This document shows positions 13,433 through 26,248 of a stretch of 64,000 bases of DNA, piece after piece. The notes beneath the pieces are model-generated. The model saw only the letters and a program-made list of their open reading frames with translations. It made no database searches and had not been told where the DNA came from. The DNA is from Streblospio benedicti (taxonomy: Eukaryota; Annelida; Polychaeta; Spionida; Spionidae): positions 9,243,501-9,307,500 of the forward strand of contig CM032660.1 in assembly GCA_019095985.1 (NCBI GenBank), written 5' to 3'. Every line of letters begins with the position of its first letter. Positions within the stretch are counted from its first letter, which is position 1. A program made the translations under genes and the position numbers.

Positions 13433-14107
13433 TATTTCTGCATTAAAGCGAGGGGCACATTCCACCTTGCGGGCGTGGTCGCCGCAATGCGTATTGGGGT
13501 CTGCGGCGTCCATGGCGTTTTCTGCATGCAGTGCAGTCTTGCGCAACACAGACCAACGTACAGCGAGCTCCACGTGGCCCAGTCAAAGTGAGGTTGGTTG
13601 GTCGAGTCTGCATGCAGTGACAAAAGTATTGTTGTGGGCACATACGCACGGTACGGGCTCCGTGCGTTATGAGAACGTCGGCACAGTGTGTGGTTTTTAT
13701 TGAGGTGGCCGTGCGATCAACGTGCATAGAACGTGCATTGTACTCGCGTATAACTTACGTTCTACGCATCGGGTGCTTACAAAATTACGGGATCCGCACG
13801 TTCATGGTACAGGGAACGCACGGTTCCAGTACTGTGTCTGTGCCGACAACGTGCGGGTAAATCCTCTGTGTTTAACGTAAGGTCTCCGCACTGTCTCCTT
13901 ACAGTCAGACCATGACGTAGGGTGGACGTAGAAGAAGTTTGGCATGCCAAACTTCTTCTACGGCCACCGTACGGCCACCGTACTGCCTTGAAAAAAAACA
14001 CGTCTGCCGAATTGCACACTCACGGATCCTCACGATTTCTATGCATTTTTGGCAGTAAACTGGCCGTAGACCCACCTTGCGGCGTAATGTGCCCTATGCA
14101 GAATTAC
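13433..14107. mobile_element. non-autonomous inverted-repeat element (MITE-like) with internal palindrome
   Basis: The left end (TATTTCTGCAT...GGGGCACATTCCACC) reappears inverted at the right end (rc: GTAATTCTGCATAGGGCACATT...GGTGGG). The flanks TGATATAA (13425-13432) and TGATATGA (14108-14115) look like an 8-bp target duplication with one mismatch, which would suit hAT-type insertion. The interior is GC-rich with many CGTGC/CGTAC words and no transposase. The open frames inside (13443-13727 minus, 13467-13703 plus) have no recognisable domain. Confidence 0.6.
13927..13962. repeat. perfect 36-bp palindrome
   Basis: An uninterrupted palindrome is centred on GGCATGCC, with arms CGTAGAAGAAGTTT and its complement. 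Imperfect extensions (GGTGG / CCACC) lie outside. It sits inside the inverted-repeat element and has no loop, so it could extrude as a cruciform. Confidence 0.9.
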
Positions 14108-15942
14108 TGATATGATATGAACGTTTAAAAGAGATTCCCACCATTGAGTAGGATACATGTAAACAGGAAAAAAATAGAATGCAACTTTGAACTATAGCCA
14201 ACAAGATTGCGGGTAACTCACTAACTGGGTATGTTTTACAATAAGTTAAAAAGCATTTCACTGAAGAGAATGAAGCAATGTCAAACAAGAATGTACATTA
14301 CACCGTGATTGAAGCACATTCCCTCACACACATTCAAACCCCAATCAGGCGTCTCCAGGAAAGCCGACCGCTGTGCTGGTTAACGACGTGTTTATCAAAC
14401 TCACTCAGGGAAAAATCAGTGAATTTGTAAAATGCCATTTCCTCATCTTGTAATATGATGAGAACAGAAGTGATTGATTCGGCGCGGTAGACAAAGGTGA
14501 AATCCAGCTTAATTCGTTTGATGATAGCAGCAGGAATAATGCAGATCTGATAGAAGGAACGGCAACTATGAAAGCTGGGTTGTTATATTCTGTGTTAGAC
14601 AACAAATTAAATGTGCGTGACTTGTGGAGGATTTTATTTCAGATCCAATTGCTAAAAGACGAAAGATTAGTGAAGCTAGCTTATAATTGCTCTGTGTAAA
14701 AAGGAAATAGGAACTGCTGAAGTTTCTGGTAGTTAGGTTTCCTCACTGTAGAGTTCACGGACACATTATAATGCTTTGTTTAGGAGGTTTTCGCAGACAA
14801 ACGTCTTTCAATTGTTACCATCAAAGTTTCACATTGTTTGCCGAAAGGTCAGGGTCATGCATGCAGTGTGAAATACCACTGCCTGTTGGTTCAATGACCC
14901 CATGGGATATATTACCTGGTGGCTGTCAACCTTTGTATAGTGTTGTAGGTGTTGAGTAATTGTAAGATAAATATATGTATTTAGTAGACAGTGCAAATAC
15001 TTTCTGCTGTATACATCAAATATGTATCTGCAACATGTCTTCTGTTGACATTACACCAGAAATTCGCCAGAGATCAGAGGCACTGAACTTCGTACTTAAA
15101 AATTGCATTGTGTGCATACAGGAACCATCTTCGTTGTAAAACACACGCAGATAATAATGTCGTATAGAGACTGGGTCACACCCACAGTGGGTCTGACATG
15201 ACTTGTACACTATAGCAAAGTGTTTACAATACGCAACAACATTGGAGAAGAACTTGCACATGAGATACGCATATTGCACACCAGATAACGTGGCAAGATG
15301 TGGAGCTAGCCAGTCTGATGAAAACCGATCGATCGTGATGTTTAGTGCATGACAGCATTTAGTCCTAACTCTCGGACTTGTAACTTTGCTATTAATCTTC
15401 TAGCACGTAACACATGCGGAGTGTTGCCATTCCGATTTATGATAACAGTACAATTTAAAATCGCATTTAAACTTTTACGGACGTCAACAATGCATTTGTA
15501 TTATCCTGCACCGGTTGTTTATGGCTAAACTACATCCGTTGTTGAAATATCCTATAGAAGTCGAGTCTGAGCACCAGAAGTGTCTTGAAGAGGCTCGCTG
15601 TTTTGACGATCGATGCATGATCAATGCTCGTAGCAATAGTGCCGTGTGCGTTATGTTTGCTTTGGAAAACTAAAACACCGCAATGACGTGCACGTATATT
15701 TTATTGGTATTAGACGGCTCACTCTGAATGAATAGTTCATTAGAGGTGCACTAGCATTTAATTATGGCCACCTGTGACCACGTCAAAATTTTAACAGTGG
15801 GTTACTTTTAGCCAATGTGAAGATAACTTCATTCATGTTGGCATTTGAAACGATATCACTATGTACACCGATCTCCTGCTCACACATTCTTGGACACATA
15901 GCGACCATACTTATATCACATACTGCTTAGCCGAAGACACGG

Positions 15943-16004
15943 CTTGCAGCTGTAGGTGTCAGCGTGTCTACACAACTACTAGGTAGTGGGCTCGATTCCC
16001 GCCA
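15943..16004 (+). repeat. tRNA-derived SINE head or tRNA pseudogene
   Basis: CAGCTGTAGGTGTCAGCGTG resembles a D-arm/A-box. GTGGGCTCGATTCCCGCC forms a T-arm with a 5-bp stem and 7-base loop (B-box GGCTCGATTCC, one change from consensus). The acceptor stem does not pair, so this is not called a working tRNA. Confidence 0.5.
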
Positions 16005-16329
16005 CACATACAAACCACGTGTAAGTATCGTGCTTAGTGTTGAATATCAGAAAATTGACACCGAGTCACTGAGGCTATTTGCAAACCCCATGTATAGACG
16101 TCGTGTAACGTTTTTGTGATTAGATCATGTTTTTCGAATAGGGATTGGTGGACGGAGTTCATGAACAAAAGTTCCAGTTCTGTGAACTCATAGGACATCT
16201 ACAACCCCATCCCACCCTGGATCTGACTTGTGGTGCAGCATCAAACGTATACAATGTAGAATGCAGAAGAAAGTGATGACCCGTCTTTCACGCTGTGGGA
16301 ACGACTGTAATTATATTGCTGAAAGGGGT

Positions 16330-16640
16330 TGCCCGAAATATAATAACCGTCGGCAATGGCAGACGCTAAAGCAATAGAAGCCATCGTACAATCAGACGAC
16401 AAATTGCACTGTAGAACGTTGTAATTTCATCGGAGCGCCGTTATTGTGAGCTGTGTAAATCTCTTTGAAAGGCGTTTGACGCGTGGTGACGTCAGCAATG
16501 CAAACGAGGCAATGAAAGTTGACGCGGCGCTGATAAGCTGGACAGACGACCGCATCTCTCGTGGAGACAGTCGGAACCATGCTGGCTACAATCTAGTGAA
16601 TTGGCAGGTCGACGAACTGAACGATGTTTTGAGTACAATT
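16330..16640. promoter_or_regulatory. candidate regulatory block upstream of exon 1c
   Basis: A higher-complexity, GC-richer block contains TGACGTCA (CRE-type palindrome, about 16488), CTTTGAAAGG (Tcf-type) and ATGCAAAC (Oct-type) within about 60 bases, some 3 kb before exon 1c. Its open frame (16446-16649) has no family resemblance. The call rests on motif density alone. Confidence 0.25.
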
Positions 16641-19422
16641 ACCAATTAAGAACATGCTCCAAACAAGTAGTGTTTTTTGTCTAAATAGTTACGTGCAGGC
16701 TATATACCGATATGCATCCAGCAACACTCTTGAAGAAGTGTGCAATCCAGTGAAACAATAAGCTTTCTTGTCGTTGCTGATAATCAGAAACGTGAGATTG
16801 TTATTGTGGAAGATTTGGAGCAGTCACATTAGATAGAGATGCACAGGTTTTTCTGTGATGACGTGGGTAAGTGTGGCGAAGCGTTGCATTGTCTGATAAC
16901 AAAGCTAAAATACACCTGGACTGTATTATTCTCGATTTATAGTTCATTTGTTTGCGTCCCAGTTTATAGACTTGGCCAATGATTTGTTCATTGTCACCAC
17001 TCTTGAGAATATGTTAATCTCAGGCACTGGGAAAATGTCCGCATGTCTGCTAGATCTAACAGAAATTTGTTATACGTGCAATGTGTATGAAGATTCTATT
17101 TTATTACGATTCTACTCTCTAACCGTACTCACATCTTATATCACTGTTCACCCTATTAATGACCAGATTCTGTATTCAAGGGGCACTCTGTATGATATAA
17201 TTCGTGTAAACATTGAATGTTTATACCCACGGAGTGCTCTCAGCTACGAAAGCTTCACGATTTATATCTCACTAAAATCCTTACATTGTTATGCCTCATG
17301 TGGGACCACAAACGTCTGTTTGTAGTGTAGGACCTACTCAAAATAGGCGGAGACATATAAACCTTTCGCCCGGTGTAAATGAAAATAGATTCTTCTGTGA
17401 GAGAAGTGTGTCTGAATTTCCCAAGAGGGCAACAGTGTATCGTAGTCATTTTTGCTCCCACCCACACTCCACCTCAACACACACATGCTGATAAATGTTT
17501 CAATTAGATATCGCCAGCGTCATTCAGAACAGAAGCACCAACATAGTATGAGGAATTTGTTTTTGTCCTGGTGCAAATTTGTAACTAAGTAGTGGTACAA
17601 GACTGCAGCATGCTTTACCGCCCATAAATACACATGATTTGCATAAACAGGTACGTTATATGCATAATGTGCCCGTCTAGAGACGTGCATCCACAAAGTG
17701 CCCATCAATTAGGTGGTCTTTGTACATTTGCCTAAAAGGCTAATCTGGTCCTTTAAAGAGATTTACCCCTTTACCCCTTCAACGTATTGAAGCTTAATAA
17801 ATCACAATGCCAATCTCAAAATAATCTTATATGTTGGAACATTGATGTCCCAAAAGTGCAATTCAAATCACTGAATACCAATGTCCAGGGTTCCGTTTCA
17901 CAGTTTGCCTGCATGGGTGACCCTTTCATGTACGTTGTACAACAAGTCGTTGATTTTTACATCATACTCCATTCTCCAGACTGGTTATGATTTGTAACAT
18001 CTTGAAACCAAATGTATCTATTTAGAGCCAAATTCTATAGTTGGATATCTCAGTTGGGAGACAAGAGTTAACATAGTTTGACACACAGGCCTGGATTCAA
18101 CCTGACAGGCTCCTTGGATGGGCCTATTTATAGGGTGCTGCAAACAGCTGCTTTTGCAGTCAACCTTCACAAGAAGACTCCACCATGAATATTGATGCCT
18201 TGGTCATGTTTTAGTTGGCTGCTAGATTTAGTGAGCTTTTAGACGATGTTCCCATGAAGGAGATGAACGAGGTGTTTTACAACACTAGCAAAGACATCGG
18301 CGTTTCCAAAGCGTCAATGGTTGGCAATGTTTTATCCCATTTTTGCTTCTTTGTGGTGTGCTGTTATATGTACGATCAAACCAAATGACGATGCAGATGT
18401 CTTTCTTTCTATATAACTATTCATCAATAACAGAATCCGATGACGTTACCACAGTTTAGCTCCATACACAAGAGCTTCTGTGTATAAACTTTGGTTTTGT
18501 GCTCTTTATTATGTTCAGGTATAATCTATCTGACTGATTGTTATGTACATTAGAGAATTGTTAAGAAAGGGCACACCTCCAATATGATTATCTGCAGCGG
18601 GGAACCCTTTCCTTCATTGAACACATATCCCTAGATCAGTATGTCCAAGGTTCCAGGAGCGAAACATGAATAATCTGCCAATGATCGCATATTGCCACCC
18701 AAGACAAATAGTGAAAAGAATCTGTTTCTGCTCAACCTTGTAGACTAAGTAGACGCAGTAATGATGCTCAGAGGGACTCGCAAATTGAATTGGGGTGAGC
18801 AAAAGATTACATTAGTCTAGTAACACATTTGGACAAAACTGCTTGTTATACCCCAGTGTACACTAGTGAGTAGAGATAACCTGTATTTACAACGGGGCCG
18901 TGTGCGTGACATACCATGTCTTTGTTAAAAGTTACAAAACCACAGTGAAGGATTACTAAAAGTGTGATTTGAAAACCATGAATATAATGACCATTCAAAT
19001 GATCTGCAAAAAGATGTAATTACGGTTTTGGAGAATGTTGCAATAACATATGTGATAACAGTGTGAATAGAATATATATAATTAGCCACAGCAGGCAATG
19101 TTTTACGTGCTTTAGACCTGTTCCAAATGGCAGTTGCATTTAGAGCAGTTAAGATACACGTAATTTGATATGTTCTTAAGCATGTCGGATACATCGATGC
19201 TAATGCAACAAATCTGTTTGGCGTATGTTTATGAATCGATATGCTTTCTGGTTATATCCACACTGCACACAGAATCGCAACTCACGCAATGGATAAGCAG
19301 GCTAATTTTTCTGAACAGCGAGCAATGAGAGATATCGAAAATAGCATGCGCTTGTCGATTCCTGATTATAAGAAAATGATGTACTAATTTTATATACGAT
19401 TCTTATACTAGTATCTGTACGT

Positions 19423-19456
19423 TATATAGTGGATTGGATGCAGTGCTTATCAGTGC
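19423..19456 (+). promoter_or_regulatory. candidate core promoter of alternative exon 1c
   Basis: TATATAG starts at 19423 and an initiator TTATCAGTGC has its A at 19452, 29 bases downstream, which is textbook TATA-to-start spacing. The leader to the ATG at 19522 would be about 70 nt. This supports exon 1c being transcribed from its own promoter. Confidence 0.5.
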
Positions 19457-19521
19457 TAATACACCATCACAGGGTAACAGTGTACAGTTAGCCCCCAATT
19501 GTACATGGCACGTATTCAACG

Positions 19522-20236
19522 ATGGGCCTGGGAAGGAGAAGTGACTATCCAGATGAAGAAGAAGCAGAAGCCAGTGACGACACCCTGCTCTGCAAGAGAG
19601 AGCTGTCCATGAGTGGGGGTCGGGGTCGGGGAGGCGGCACGCGCGGGGAGCGCTACCACCTCATCTGCGAGACTGAGAACCGGAAGATCAGCCTTCCGCT
19701 CGAGCGACGCGACGTACAGAGCACGCGAAAAAGCGGCGGCGGAGGCGGCAGCCATCAGAAAAAGGGGCGACACAAAAATAGCAACATCATCAGCGGCGGC
19801 GGCAGCGGCAGAAGTGGCCGTGGCGACGCGCATCTGCCAATTTCTATAATAGAAGTTCACAAGCAAAGCGACAAAGCCACAATCGGCGACGCGCTGAACC
19901 GTGAGGACCGAAATAGTAGTGGGTGCGCCGGCGCAAAAGTGGCGCACGCCGGCGGTGCGGACAACTCGCTTTGGCCGCATCGATTGCGTCGGGACAGTCC
20001 TCCGTCCGAGGGACGATTCGTGTTTGACAATGACATTGACTCGTTGTGCCGCGAGGAGGAGCGCGACACGGACGATAGCCCCAGCTCGTCCAACGAGAGA
20101 GGCTGCATGTACGAGGACTGCTCGTCTTGCGAGGACCTAGTAAGGGAGGCTGAGAGGAGGGTGGAGGAGGGCGGCTATCAGAGACATAAACCACACATGC
20201 CTACTCTTATTTTGTCGGATGAGCATTATGACTACA
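19522..20236 (+). CDS. TMEM268: TMEM268-like protein, alternative first coding exon 1c (238 codons)
   Basis: This is the third alternative N-terminal exon. The ATG has A at -3 and G at +4, with an in-frame TAG at 19489-19491. It encodes 238 residues beginning MGLGRRSDYPDEEEAEASDD. Next come Gly-rich and basic low-complexity stretches (GGRGRGGG; KSGGGGGS; ISGGGSGRSGRG, residues about 30-100). An acidic Ser-rich region follows (DTDDSPSSSNERG), then a Cys cluster (MYEDCSSCEDLV). It ends SDEHYDY plus one base before GTAAGT, in the same phase as the other two exons, and joins in frame at 37333 for about 515 residues. No signal peptide or membrane span is visible. The exon is much richer in GC than its surroundings. 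The candidate TATA/initiator pair lies 70-100 bases upstream. Confidence 0.83.
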
Positions 20237-21865
20237 GTAAGTGTGTTGGATGTTTTCAATCACAGTGTTATGTGTTATGTATAACATTTTACTGATAAAT
20301 CAGAATATGAGATGACAGAAATGTAGTCAGTATTTTGTTTACAAATGGAACAGCTCAGGAAAGTTTTTTTTCTAGTGAATCAGCACTGCACTGAAGTTAT
20401 CTCGTTGAATAAAGGTTTACCTCTTACATTTCAAAAATAGTCTATGCAGTTTGTATGCATACTAGGGGCCTATACCCTGTATAATCATAGCTATAAAACA
20501 CAGACATATATAGACCTCCGTCTGTGTGCACACAGTGTAAACAGTGATTGGAGCGAGCAGTTCTATAGAAAGAGACGGATCAATACGCAAGATGGTGGCA
20601 ATCAATGCGAGCGCCGTCAACATCTTGCTGTATGTATATTGATAACTTTCACCTGCTTCATGCTCGTTGGAGTCATATAGTCTGCTTCTCTTATATAGCA
20701 CGTCAGTGTGCACCAATATCTGGAGGTCATACTACAATGTGCAGGAAAAGAAAGGAACCTGTCTCATTACATGTGGACATCTCTGGGAGAGGCTGAACGA
20801 GTCCACATACATGCACCATACTGGTGTCCGTGAAAGATATGTTCAAGTTGTAAATGATATACATGGATAGAGAAAGGTGCTCACTTAAGACACGGACCCA
20901 TCCCTAAATGGCACGTGTTTCAACGGGCACGTTTTACTGTACACTGTATTTCAAGCAAATATCCTTAAACTAATTTATTTAGAGCTAATATACTGATGGT
21001 TCGACCAGTTCAAGTCTGACGAATCACAGATTATAATAATCTTAAAACATGTGGTTCATTGTGGTTCATCTCATCATTTCTACCAGCAAGCCCTAACTTT
21101 GTTGAAATTAGAAACAGCTTATGATCCATGCTAAAACCTTGACTCAAGGGTAAAAACTTAAACCTGAACTGAACCCAAGTGCCCATACCCCAGTAAACAA
21201 CGTCATGAAACCTGAGGCGAGTGGCTCATTGTCTTAAATTCCCGTCCTTAGCATAATGAAATGGCAGCAAACTTAGTAACCTTTGTCATCATGGCGGCCT
21301 AGCCATCCAATAGATCACAATTATGGCGCTGGTAGTCATCCGAAAGAGGGGGCCATCTTGCTACTGCACAGGAGCAGGAAGCTATAAAGGCTGCTGCTAA
21401 AGCGAAGGAAGCTATATTTCATGTGGCATATTAAACTATGCTTATCTTGTCATCATGTCTACCACGTTGAGCTAATTTTCCTGGCCAAATAGTTGCTCCT
21501 ATCTCCTACTTGTCCCCATAAAATGAACCGTTAACGCAAATTATGGGTTCTACAGTTGCCACGAAGCGAGATGATTAGCATATTTGAAGCTGGCGTCTAA
21601 ACAAGGTTTTCGCCACCTCTTGAAAAATATATGATTTTTTGTGAACTATATTTGCTGTAAAATTAACATGTGATGCTATTTTAAATTTTATATTCTTGAT
21701 TCTAGCAAGATATTTTAACTATTGTGGATTGTGTTTCAAAGTTTTTTTTTCACCAAAAAGATCAACAGGCTAAACTTTCTCACAGTGTAATGTCAGAGAG
21801 CTACTGATCGGTATTGTGAAAGGTTTAGTAGTCGAGCCATTATCTCAAAGCTCATTCTTTCACGC

Positions 21866-21945
21866 CCCAAATCCATAGTGAGTTTGAGTATCCGAGCTAA
21901 CAATATGTTCATAACATATCAACTTGCAGGTTCGATTCTCAAGAT
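21866..21945 (+). repeat. tRNA-Met-like SINE head or tRNA pseudogene
   Basis: ATATG-TTCATAA-CATAT (21903-21919) is a perfect anticodon-type stem-loop with CAT in the anticodon position. It is followed by the B-box GGTTCGATTCT at 21929. The T-stem does not pair well and the acceptor stem is absent, so it is read as a decayed tRNA-derived repeat. Confidence 0.45.
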
Positions 21946-24803
21946 AGTTTGATATATCTAAAGTGAGGGTGTTTTTTGCTGGTGGTGGTGTTGTCCTTAT
22001 TTTATAGTTGCAATTTTAGTGGACATGGATTAAATCAACAGACATGACTATAAGTTATTACCATAGCAAAGACATTCATTGCCATTGGTACGAATGCTCA
22101 GTTCAATCGATAGCAATCAATGTAGAGTCTCCCATGTAAGCTGAAGATGACAACGTAAGTCACGTTTTCGCATAAAGTGCAATTAACATGTAAGCTGAGG
22201 GGAGCCGCTGAGAGCTCTGCAAAGCTTCCCTTGGCCAACTAAAAAGTGTCCTTCCTCAATTTTGCAAATGGGTGCTTTCTACATCAAGCTGTACGTTGAG
22301 TGGACACCGTTTGGAAGGATAGTTTAGTCGACATGTGTGTCTATGGCTGCATGCTATTTGTTGGGATGTTAATTGTAGTCAAAGTAGACCTGGTAAAACC
22401 CAGTCTGGTTGTACAAACTAGCACACTAATGACAATAGAAAGCTACATACATGTAATTACATGTATACACTAGGCTTACAGCACCATACTCATGGGTATA
22501 GACGGGTTTATATACATCATATTGAATCGAGATATCCATAACCTATTGTTATGTCCAGATTCAACATAGCCACTCAGGACTCATCCATCACTCGGCAACC
22601 CTTGACTAAAACCATCACATTATTTGCCACAATAAAAGTTTCCCCTCTAAGACGTATTCTTCCATCCATGAAACCACCTCCAGATGTTTGGTAAAGTAAT
22701 GGAAAATGCGCTTTGTTTCAACCATTGTCAAGTAAGTGTACAGATCTTTATGGGAAAACCACATACCCTTACAGTGACATTTTGCATTGTATTCACTACT
22801 TATATTATTAGTAGTACTAATTTATACATATCAAATACTTCCACTGCATTGTATTTATAATGTTTCCCCTCAAACATATGACTTGTACACAGCGAAACAC
22901 AATTTACTTGCTTTAAAACTATCTGAGTTTTCTCTCAGTATACATGTAGTTATTGCTAGAATAACACTCGTGGAATCACAAACGATAAAAGGGCATTAAT
23001 AGTGCTGAAGCTTCACATAAATCTGTGTAGGTGAACAAAGCTTGACTCCCCCATTGACCCCATTGGGATGTAAGTATCATTACTCATCTGGCTACTTGGT
23101 GCAATGTCACGTCTGTGCTACACAAACAATCCCATTCAGGCCTTGACAACACGACATCGCAATAGAGTTCAAATTTATGTCATAGTGGCAATAGGCAAGA
23201 ACCCGTCCTTTGGTTTCCTAGGTCTATTCTAATAATAAGAAGTTAGAAAGCCATTGGGTGAAAATTGAAAAATTAATTTTAAGATATGAAAATCTGATAA
23301 GAAAAATATAAAAATATGGCATGTATTTAGAAAGTAGGTGGAATGGAATGGTCATGCACACATTGATAATTGTCCCCATTCTGTAGACAGGCCTGAGTGG
23401 GGTGATGTCCCTAGAACACACACTGTTCCTCATAGACACAGACGCCTGTGCAGCATTTTTATGGAACAATCTGTCATAATGATGCTGAGCCGGATTATGT
23501 GGCAAATGAATGCTGCTCGAGGGGGGCTGTTTGGTTTATACAGTAGTTTGCACGGACAATAATTACATCTTCAGGACCAACACACACTTTGAATTCATCT
23601 TATGAAATGTAAAATTGTACGTATAGCTATAGCAAAGCACGGTACTAGTTTTCCAGTTTTCCACACGTAGGCGCTAAAAATCTGAATCTACATATGAAAT
23701 GCGGAAATTGAAAGACGACAAAATAATTAATACCAATACTTTCATGTCAATTACCGTGGACATTAAGACTTTTTAAGGCGATGCAATGCTACGTCTTTCG
23801 AGCACAAAATGCCTGAGCGCGTGTCTATTTTAACCAACGAATGGTTTATGTCACCTATCTGAGTCTTAAGAAAGAAACTCTGACTTTTACATGGGTCTCA
23901 GAGGGGTAAAAGTTGCCCTCGATGCATCTCGTGCCCTGTATTGCAGCAGTATATTTGTGTTAACTACACATTGGCTATTTTAGTGCACCCCAAAGCCTTT
24001 TTCATACCTTTGTAGGGACATTATTGGTCAGCATTGGACCGGGTAGTTGTGGGCTACTGGATTAGGGGTTTCGTGGAAGGATTTGTAACAAAGAAGATTC
24101 ACATAAAGATAGACATGAAGCTTTTCGTCGTTCATTTAAAAATATTTATTACACCCCATGCCAAAACATTGAGTGTTTCATGGACCATAAGATGGGGATG
24201 GGGTGGGTTTGTATACCGCTACGATTTAAAGACACTGTATCATACACATTACTATTTTTGTATATAATATGTATGGTATATCATACCCCCTCCCACATGA
24301 TGGCGGGTGTCATGGATTGTTTCACAATGAATGCTTCCGAAAGAAAGAATTATAAAAGCATGTCATTTGATTTTTATGAAAATATTTTCACAATTTGGCA
24401 ATTAGGATTTCTTACAATATCTCCCCGATCTTATTCCCTAAAGAGAATTCATAAATACAATTTCATAAATAACAATTATCAAATGATGTGTTCACCACCC
24501 ACGCATCTGTTGATTTTCAAATGGGTAGTTCCGCGCAAGAACCCTCACCACTAGTTTTACTTCATTGAGCAAGGATGTACGCAAGCTACATTTGTATACG
24601 CCCCATCGAGCCCTCTCAATCTACTTGCAATACAATGATCCACAGCAACAGTAACACGAAGAGTCAATACAGCAACAAACAGAACACAGAAGAGGAGAAA
24701 ATTATATTTGCTGTTGAGGACGCCACAATAAATACTCGCACAACACTGGGAATTCCTATTAGTGACTACATGACACACTTCTTGTATGTTAAGCCCTTGT
24801 ATA

Positions 24804-24837
24804 AGTGGGAAATTGGCAGGAGTAATTTCTATGGAAA
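24804..24837 (+). repeat. dispersed direct repeat, copy 1
   Basis: GTGGGAAATTGGCAGGAGTA and the following TTTCTATGGAAAGGGG match the stretch at about 26215-26248 with few changes. The two copies are 1.4 kb apart in the same intron. The family is unknown. Confidence 0.45.
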
Positions 24838-26214
24838 GGGGACTTAGTTAGGGTATTTAGTGGTACAGGATTTGGTTCTGATTCTAATGTGTCTTTCTTG
24901 GTGGCAAGTATTCCCATTTACACGTGTGCAATCATTATTAACCAACGTTGAGCTGGTTAAATATCACCACTCTTTACACCAGCCCATCAACGACTCAGTC
25001 TGTTTCAGATGTTAAAGTGAATGTAATGAAAAGATTATTAAATTGTCTACATTCAAATTGAATTGTACGTATATCGTAGAAGACAGACATCGTGTTCTAC
25101 AACTTGTTCAAGTTATTTTGATTGTTGGAAGAGGAATAATTCTTACTTACACAGCCATTTAGACCGTTTAATCCAGCACACAAAGTGATTTGTGCGTCGT
25201 ATGACCTTTTGTAAAGTACCACGTGATAAAACCATATGCCGAAGACATTTAAACATTTAAGTGATGTGCTCAACCCGAGAAACTATCCATTAATCTGTTC
25301 TCTACCCAAAGTAATTGATAGCACATGCATCCATCACGACTAGACAGTATAGGTCTAATTGACACCGCATTACTCTGTCTATGTTGATATATAGGAGTTA
25401 AACTGTAGTAAGCCCTGGATGTATCATTTTGCTTAAACATACGATTCATGGTATCGCATTTGTTACTTATCATAGTGTTATATAAAATGCATGAAGATAG
25501 TTTAAGAAGATCAATCAGACAAGCACACGAATGCACTGACACTCGCAGTGGTTCTACTACACCTGTATTTTATTAGTGTATTTGACTTAAATTTAATTAT
25601 AGTTGATTCTGATGCAATGACATTACATAACTTCATATTCTTCGAATACATGGATGAAAAGACAACTACGAAATTCTATCTACACCCAAAAAGGCAAGGA
25701 GCGATGAAATTGACATGATTTCAGCAAACGTCTTGGAAGCTAACTTAATTTTGACTTCTGAAAAGTAAGCTTATTGATCAAATTTTCGAGCATTATTCTG
25801 CTCTTTTCACATATTGTCATCGAGAATTATGTTTTAAAGCTACTGGTATTTATGATTTGACTTTACATGTATATAATTGGTGTAAAGCATTTAAAGATCT
25901 GTTTTCTATGACAAAACATACCCATGCTGATGTGAACCACATTAAACAATCACCACTCAACTGCTGCGTGGATATACATGTAGTGCGTTCATGTAGAATA
26001 GAGTATTAGCTTATGTGCTTCACGAGATAGACTATCCACACGAAATGCATGCATCATGGGGAAGAAAATGAACCCTTATTAATAACATCTAGCACAAATG
26101 GCAAAAAGCGATATTTGCTAATGACTATCAAAGACTTATTGCAAAACGAAAAGACATGAGAAGACAAAACTTACGAACACATCTCAATAGCTTTTTGCCA
26201 AGTAACCCGTGCAA

Positions 26215-26248
26215 AATGGGAAATTGGTGGAAGTAATTTCTATGGACA
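26215..26248 (+). repeat. dispersed direct repeat, copy 2
   Basis: ATGGGAAATTGGTGGAAGTA and the following TTTCTATGGACAGAG are a near copy of the stretch at 24804. Confidence 0.45.

Larger units (their letters stand above)
11327..19422 (+). other. intron between alternative exons 1b and 1c
   Basis: About 8 kb with no supported exon. It contains the inverted-repeat element at 13433-14107, a tRNA-like SINE head at 15943-16004 and a possible regulatory block at 16330-16640. Short open frames elsewhere look like chance. Confidence 0.6.

Noticed and set aside
13443-13727. Overlapping frames within the 13.4-14.1 kb element
   Set aside because: Open on both strands because of CGTGC-rich composition; no protein family resemblance.
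15943-16004. Functional tRNA gene
   Set aside because: The acceptor stem does not pair, so only a SINE head or pseudogene is supported.
19516-19980. Open frame antisense to exon 1c, Ala-rich
   Set aside because: It is the reverse reading of GGC/GCG-rich coding sequence in exon 1c and has no independent support.
21266-21430. YY1-like GCCATCTTG, CCAAT and TATAAAGG cluster resembling a housekeeping promoter
   Set aside because: No exon or coding frame follows it; motif coincidence cannot be excluded.
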